NCBI GenBank assembly: GCA_026874595.1
Contig: CM049311.1
Span: 67,586,453-67,650,452, forward strand
Origin: Sipunculus nudus
Taxonomy: Eukaryota; Annelida; Sipuncula; Golfingiida; Sipunculidae
Reading direction: 5' to 3'
DNA length: 64,000 bases
The notes under the pieces were generated by a model, which saw only the letters and a list, made by a program, of their open reading frames with translations, was not told the origin of the DNA and searched no databases. This document shows positions 62,647-64,000 of the stretch, one piece after another. A program made the position numbers and the translations under genes. The stretch's first letter is position 1, and each line of letters starts with the position of its first letter.

Positions 62647-62960
62647 TTAACATTGTTATCGACTCAATAGTCCGTTACAGCACCCCCGGTCTACCTGTCA
62701 ATATTGTTATTATCATTATTTTTTTGTGAGAATCAAAGAACGCTAAAACTTTTTGACCTGAGGTGAGGAAGAGGAAAAAAACTGTATATAACTATTATGG
62801 AAATAATAGCCTACCTTATGTCATATTCCCGTAAACACTTTAAAACCATTTAATGAGTTAATAGTCCATTCTGTAGCAACATCTTGCCACTAATCTGTGA
62901 AATAAGCTTTGACGTCATATTAGACGTGACGTACAAAAGAGGCACCAACATTCACGGGAC

Positions 62961-63041
62961 TCGCAATGCATGCTAGTCAGGGTCAAAGGTCACCATTACC
63001 AAAACGCGTTTCTTGACCAGACATGTGCAAGGCAGAAATGG
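62961..63041 (-). repeat. inverted partial copy of the TTAA-flanked element
   Basis: TCGCAATGCATGCTAGTCAG, GGTCAAAGGTCACCATTACC, TTGACCAGACATGTGCAA and GCAGAAATGG are the reverse complement of 62538-62646 with few changes. The termini are not conserved. Confidence 0.75.
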
Positions 63042-64000
63042 CGCAACGTCACGTTCCAACCCTTTCTATATATCTATTAATATTTTCAGTGGACGCCTCC
63101 CATAGAAAATGGCACCCTTTATAAGTGTTACACATTGCTCCTAAGCAGGTTAGAGCTTTTCTGTTGGGCTTTTTAAACAAAATGTAACAAATACGGGCAC
63201 TTGTGCAGTCGCTTACTCCATGTGGCTCACAGAATCACACTGGTGAAATATTCAAGTGGACATGTGACGGTGCTTCACATTTAACTTATTTATATGTAGA
63301 ACTGTCTTTGTCAACCCTTTGATTTGAAGGTTAGTAACCATTTATTAATCATGAGTATTTAGATAAACGTTTTTGATTTTTGTTTTTACTCGAAATGCAT
63401 CTTAATAACTATCTCAAATTTCGTAGTCCTGATTCCCGTGTTAGTACCAGTTTATTATAATACTGTTATGTTGAAGGCCAGTGTTTCAAGCCATAATTTC
63501 CTTTAGCCCAGATAATGCTTTAATATTTTTATTTTTCATAATAATAATCAACACTAATCACTGAGGAAATAATTAATACTGATAACTCTCTGACCCTGTC
63601 ATGGACAAACGGAAATGTTTCACTTAATGTATCACGTAAATGTTCACAGTTCAGCATGCAAAGCTGCTGGACAAGATTATTGTTATACATATTTCAAAAT
63701 TACAAAAATGTCTTTGACTCTTGGCTTATGGGATGGTAAACATAAATTAAAATATAGCTTTTGGGGAGCATATCAAGACATTAAAAATATATTATAATGC
63801 AAAACTTGTAAACATAACTGTTTACCCTGTTATTTGTCACTGTTAATGCGTAATAATATATCATTAGCTTTCTGTTGAAGATGTTTATGGCCTTCATGAT
63901 CTGGGATAAATATTTAAGTGTCAAAGAACATGAGAAAATATGATTATTAGAGAGTTTTTGTATGGTAGCTTTTCATGGATTTGCCAATGTCATCTCTTAA
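63042..64000. other. intergenic sequence to window end
   Basis: AT-rich. A 60-codon open frame at 63615-63797 lacks supporting features. Confidence 0.5.

Overview
The window is animal nuclear DNA: AT-rich, with GT-AG introns, long introns and several dispersed repeat families. The rhodopsin-type receptor of FMRFamide-receptor appearance and the Helentron/HINE-like elements with internal tandem repeats fit a mollusc, most likely a bivalve. That placement is an inference; the species cannot be read from the sequence.

Region 1 (1-46865, + strand) is the 3' part of one gene, a ZMYM2/3/4-type zinc-finger MYM protein. Twelve coding exons chain with consistent phase into 3156 nt (1051 codons plus stop). 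The order is: MYM zinc fingers in one large exon, a Pro/Val-rich segment, acidic and basic linkers, then the Crypton-derived ZMYM2/QRICH1 C-terminal domain (DUF3504). The 5' end lies upstream of the window. A second open segment (1761-2709) rich in AT-hook motifs has splice sites and phases that let it act as an in-frame optional exon of 290 extra residues net. I regard it as the most interesting protein-level observation here.

Region 2 is the last intron (11606-46333, about 34.7 kb). It carries a nested, antisense, intronless GPCR gene (24918-26126), an apparently exact 1995-bp tandem duplication (19046-23035), and mobile elements. These include two full-length Helentron/HINE-like elements (12461-13320, 36061-37792), a Harbinger-like MITE with TTA target duplications, a TA-flanked MITE and tRNA-derived SINE material. 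The HINE-like elements carry arrays of AGGTCA hexamers, the core nuclear-receptor motif.

Region 3 (46866-64000) has no gene I can support. It is a nest of repeats: a (TA)n tract, a degraded HINE interrupted by a smaller MITE with a CATGT duplication, a roughly 680-bp diverged tandem pair, a third HINE-like end, a SINE, and a 4.2-kb hAT-like element (56984-61194) with a near-perfect 8-bp target duplication. The hAT-like element holds a striking array of CTAG-centred palindromes. A small TTAA-flanked element and an inverted partial copy lie near the right edge.

The two genes have no evident functional link beyond nesting. The ZMYM protein should be a nuclear chromatin or transcription cofactor and the GPCR a plasma-membrane neuropeptide receptor.
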